Assembly (NCBI GenBank): GCA_003529305.1
Contig: DPWC01000045.1
Span: forward strand, 1 to 16,400
Direction: 5' to 3'
From: Actinomycetota bacterium
GTDB lineage: Bacteria; Actinomycetota; Actinomycetes; UBA12327
Length of the DNA stretch: 16,400 nucleotides
Shown here: positions 15,093 to 16,400 of the stretch, in pieces
Numbering within the stretch: the stretch's first letter is position 1
Layout: every line of letters starts with the position of its first letter
The notes under the pieces: model-generated
The model's database searches: none
What the model was told of the DNA's origin: nothing
The model's input: only the letters and a program-made list of their open reading frames with translations
Program-made: the position numbers and the translations under genes

Positions 15093-15118
15093 CCACCTTG
15101 CCGACTTAAGGCAGGTGG
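15093..15118 (-). terminator. Terminator-like hairpin downstream of dcd
   Basis: CCACCTTGCC (15093-15102) pairs with GGCAGGTGG (15110-15118) as nine base pairs with a single bulged base and a 7-nt loop. It lies 8 bp beyond the dcd stop. There is no U-tract, which is common for actinobacterial terminators. It would separate dcd from the membrane-protein gene downstream. Confidence 0.5.
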
Positions 15119-15125
15119 GCGCCGA

Positions 15126-15701
15126 TCAGATCTGGGTGCGGTGAAAAGACTGGAAGGAACGCGACGGAGTCGGGCCGCGCTGACCCTGGTACCGCGAGCC
15201 GTACTGGGCCGAGCCGTACGGGTGTTCTGCGGGTGATGAGAGTCGGATCAGACACAACTGTCCGATCTTCATCCCCGGCCACAACTTCACCGGCAAGGTG
15301 GCGACATTGGACAACTCGAGGGTGATGTGTCCACTGAAGCCAGGGTCGATGAACCCGGCTGTCGAATGGGTCAACAGCCCCAAGCGTCCCAGCGATGACT
15401 TGCCTTCAAGGCGTCCAGCGATGTCATCGGGCAGCGTGACTACCTCGTAGGTGGAGGCCAGCACGAATTCCCCCGGGTGCAGGATGAACGGTTCGTCACC
15501 GAATGGCTCCACCATCCGCGTGAGGTCCTGCTGCTCTTCTGCGGGATCAATGTGTGGGTAGCGGTGGTTTTCAAATACCCGAAAAAATCTGTCCAGCCGC
15601 ACATCAACGGACGAGGGCTGCACCATGCCCGCGTCATAGGGGTCCAGAACAACCCGACCTGCGTCGATTTCGGCCTTGATATCGCGATCTGAGAGCAGCA
15701 C
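15126..15701 (-). CDS. dcd: dCTP deaminase, dUMP-forming type
   Basis: A 191-residue trimeric dUTPase/Dcd-fold enzyme. Motifs include MLLSDRDIKAEID at the N-terminus, MVQPSSVDVRLD, the substrate motif GRLEGKSSLGRLGL (about 86-99), and HSTAGFIDPGFSGHITLELSN (about 101-121), which contains the catalytic glutamate, then PGMKIGQLCL and a flexible tail ending near YGSRYQGQRGP. M. tuberculosis Dcd (Rv0321, 190 residues) is bifunctional, converting dCTP directly to dUMP; the close match suggests the same here, though only biochemistry separates it from mono-functional Dcd. The start is a GTG at 15701, 6 nt after TACCCT, so the message is probably leaderless. It is divergent from the terC-like gene, with its riboswitch between them. 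Confidence 0.95.
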   Translation of the reverse strand: MLLSDRDIKAEIDAGRVVLDPYDAGMVQPSSVDVRLDRFFRVFENHRYPHIDPAEEQQDLTRMVEPFGDEPFILHPGEFVLASTYEVVTLPDDIAGRLEGKSSLGRLGLLTHSTAGFIDPGFSGHITLELSNVATLPVKLWPGMKIGQLCLIRLSSPAEHPYGSAQYGSRYQGQRGPTPSRSFQSFHRTQI

Positions 15702-15707
15702 CCGCGC

Positions 15708-15713
15708 AGGGTA
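15708..15713 (-). promoter_or_regulatory. Predicted -10 box (TACCCT) for leaderless dcd
   Basis: On the minus strand TACCCT is followed by 6 nt and then the GTG start of dcd, the same geometry as at dapC and the pentapeptide gene. CTGGTG, 17 bp upstream, is a weak -35. Confidence 0.45.
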
Positions 15714-15748
15714 CCGGCTAGCAACTGGCGCACCAGAACAGCCGCCCC

Positions 15749-15754
15749 TATCTT
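15749..15754 (+). promoter_or_regulatory. Predicted -10 box (TATCTT) for the terC riboswitch transcript
   Basis: TATCTT fits TANNNT and would start transcription at about 15761, two bases before the first strand of riboswitch helix P1. The mRNA would thus begin with the aptamer. The 11-nt block CCCCTATCTTG here also occurs at 2910-2920 upstream of dapC. Confidence 0.5.
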
Positions 15755-15762
15755 GTGGTTCA

Positions 15763-15866
15763 GGAAGGGGAGTACCCCTAATCCGGCAGGTCGTCAGTAC
15801 GGCTCACCCCTGCGTGGGTCCGGCCTCCGGGGCGCTTGACCCAGTCGAGCGCTGGAGAGACCTTCC
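15763..15866 (+). promoter_or_regulatory. yybP-ykoY manganese riboswitch aptamer
   Basis: The region has the hallmarks of the yybP-ykoY Mn2+ aptamer: the conserved GGGGAGTA at 15767-15774, GGTCGTCAGTACGG at 15789-15802, and GAGACCTT before the closing strand. P1 is formed by GGAAGG (15763-15768) with CCTTCC (15861-15866). An internal hairpin pairs GCGCT (15832-15836) with AGCGC (15848-15852), extended by GAC/GTC. It lies directly upstream of a TerC-family gene, the best-known target of this class, where Mn2+ binding turns expression on. A covariance search with the Rfam yybP-ykoY model would be the formal test. Confidence 0.88.
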
Positions 15867-15885
15867 ACCAGAGCATGGTGGAAGG
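15861..15885 (+). promoter_or_regulatory. Riboswitch expression platform: ribosome-site-sequestering hairpin
   Basis: CCTTCCACC (15861-15869) and GGTGGAAGG (15877-15885) form a perfect 9-bp stem around a 7-nt loop. The right arm contains most of the ribosome-binding site GGAAGGA (15880-15886), 5 nt before the ATG at 15892. The left arm begins with CCTTCC, which is also the 3' strand of aptamer helix P1. The two pairings are mutually exclusive, so formation of P1 on Mn2+ binding should expose the ribosome site. Confidence 0.75.
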
Positions 15886-15891
15886 AATGTC

Positions 15892-16400
15892 ATGGAAGTT
15901 CCCATGATCGCGTGGCTGTCTCTCGTTGTCATCCTTGCGGTAGTCCTCGGATTCGACCTTCTGGTCTTCGGCCGGCGTCCCCACGAGGTGTCGTTCAAGG
16001 AAGCGCTCACCTGGAGTGCCGTCTACATCTGCTTGGGCGTGGCCTACTCATTTGTCATTGAACGGTGGCTCGGCGCACAGGCCACCGGTGAATATCTCGC
16101 TGGATTCGTCATTGAGAAGTCGCTCAGCGTCGACAACATTTTCGTCTTCGCTGTCATCTTTACCGCTCTTGGCGTACCGGCGATCTATCGACAACGAGCT
16201 CTGTTGTGGGGCGTCATTGGTGCTCTCGTTCTTCGCTTTATCTTCATCCTCTTGGGCAGCACACTCTTGGAGTCGTTTGCCTGGATGATCTATGTCTTCG
16301 GCGCCATCCTGCTCGTCACCTCCTGGCGACTTCTTCGCTCTGGTGCCGAGCATGTCGATCCGGCCGGCAATCCGGTCTTGAGGCTGCTGAAGCGGATTTG
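15892..16400 (+). CDS. TerC/Alx family membrane protein, probable manganese exporter (3' end beyond window)
   Basis: The first 169 codons of a TerC-family integral membrane protein are present; members run to about 300 or more residues. The translation starts MEVPMIAWLSLVVILAVVLGFDLLVF. It has the family core GEYLAGFVIEKSLSVDNIFVFAVIF (about residues 64-88), whose Glu and Asp are the expected metal-coordinating membrane residues, then GVPAIYRQRALLWGVIGALVLRFIFI. The segment after FAWMIYVFGAILLVTSWRLLR is the cytosolic loop. Relatives (E. coli Alx, B. subtilis MeeF/MeeY) are linked to manganese export. The ATG at 15892 has GGAAGGA 5 nt upstream, embedded in the riboswitch hairpin, so control by Mn2+ is predicted. 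The frame runs open to the right edge. Confidence 0.95.
   Translation, partial: MEVPMIAWLSLVVILAVVLGFDLLVFGRRPHEVSFKEALTWSAVYICLGVAYSFVIERWLGAQATGEYLAGFVIEKSLSVDNIFVFAVIFTALGVPAIYRQRALLWGVIGALVLRFIFILLGSTLLESFAWMIYVFGAILLVTSWRLLRSGAEHVDPAGNPVLRLLKRI

Noticed and set aside
15025..15125. Possible tRNA gene in the gap between dcd and the small membrane-protein gene
   Set aside because: I looked because dcd is near a tRNA gene in some actinobacteria. No TTCGA-type T-loop or cloverleaf was found on either strand; the gap holds only the hairpin at 15093-15118.

Overview
The window (about 60% G+C by eye) reads as a compact actinobacterial chromosome segment. Three things support this: the dnaK-grpE-dnaJ-hspR order with an HspR (HAIR-type) operator, a Dcd of the Mycobacterium dUMP-forming type, and an EtfD-like (Rv0338c-type) iron-sulfur membrane oxidoreductase. 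Many start codons sit 6-7 nt after a TANNNT -10 box, which is the usual actinobacterial leaderless architecture. As far as I recall, fba, dedA, pyrE, the dnaK operon, etfD, dcd and clpB also lie within one stretch of the M. tuberculosis chromosome (roughly Rv0321-Rv0384), so most of this looks like ancestral core neighbourhood rather than an island. No IS element, CRISPR array, prophage gene or tRNA/rRNA was found.

Layout. 1-551 (-) is the 5' part of a class II fructose-bisphosphate aldolase. 630-1265 (+) is a DedA membrane protein, convergent with pyrE (1245-1799, -), which follows a lipoprotein esterase (1856-2908, -). 2983-4185 (+) is a DapC-like aminotransferase, convergent with an acyl-CoA dehydrogenase-like flavoprotein (4163-5287, -). 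5289-9343 (-) is the heat-shock operon dnaK, grpE, dnaJ, hspR, followed by a 35-codon ORF whose start looks like the N-terminus of ClpB. 9548-12283 (+) encodes a large secreted pentapeptide-repeat protein and 12371-14554 (+) the EtfD-like protein. 14551-15024 (-) is a small membrane protein and 15126-15701 (-) is dcd. 15892 to the right edge (+) is a TerC-family protein behind a yybP-ykoY manganese riboswitch.

How the parts work together. The chaperone genes form one translationally coupled unit, probably autoregulated by HspR at the 21-bp inverted repeat upstream of dnaK. The unit appears to run on through the ClpB-like micro-ORF into the flavoprotein gene with almost no gaps. EtfD would pass electrons from acyl-CoA dehydrogenases via ETF to menaquinone. 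Dcd supplies dUMP and PyrE supplies OMP for pyrimidine nucleotides; DapC serves lysine/peptidoglycan synthesis. The TerC protein is predicted to be a manganese exporter switched on by Mn2+.

The most noteworthy items are: the riboswitch, with a clearly readable translational expression platform; the apparent truncated ClpB in the canonical clpB position, now coupled to a flavoprotein; and the pentapeptide protein, whose five recurring linker modules are separated by whole numbers of pentapeptides.
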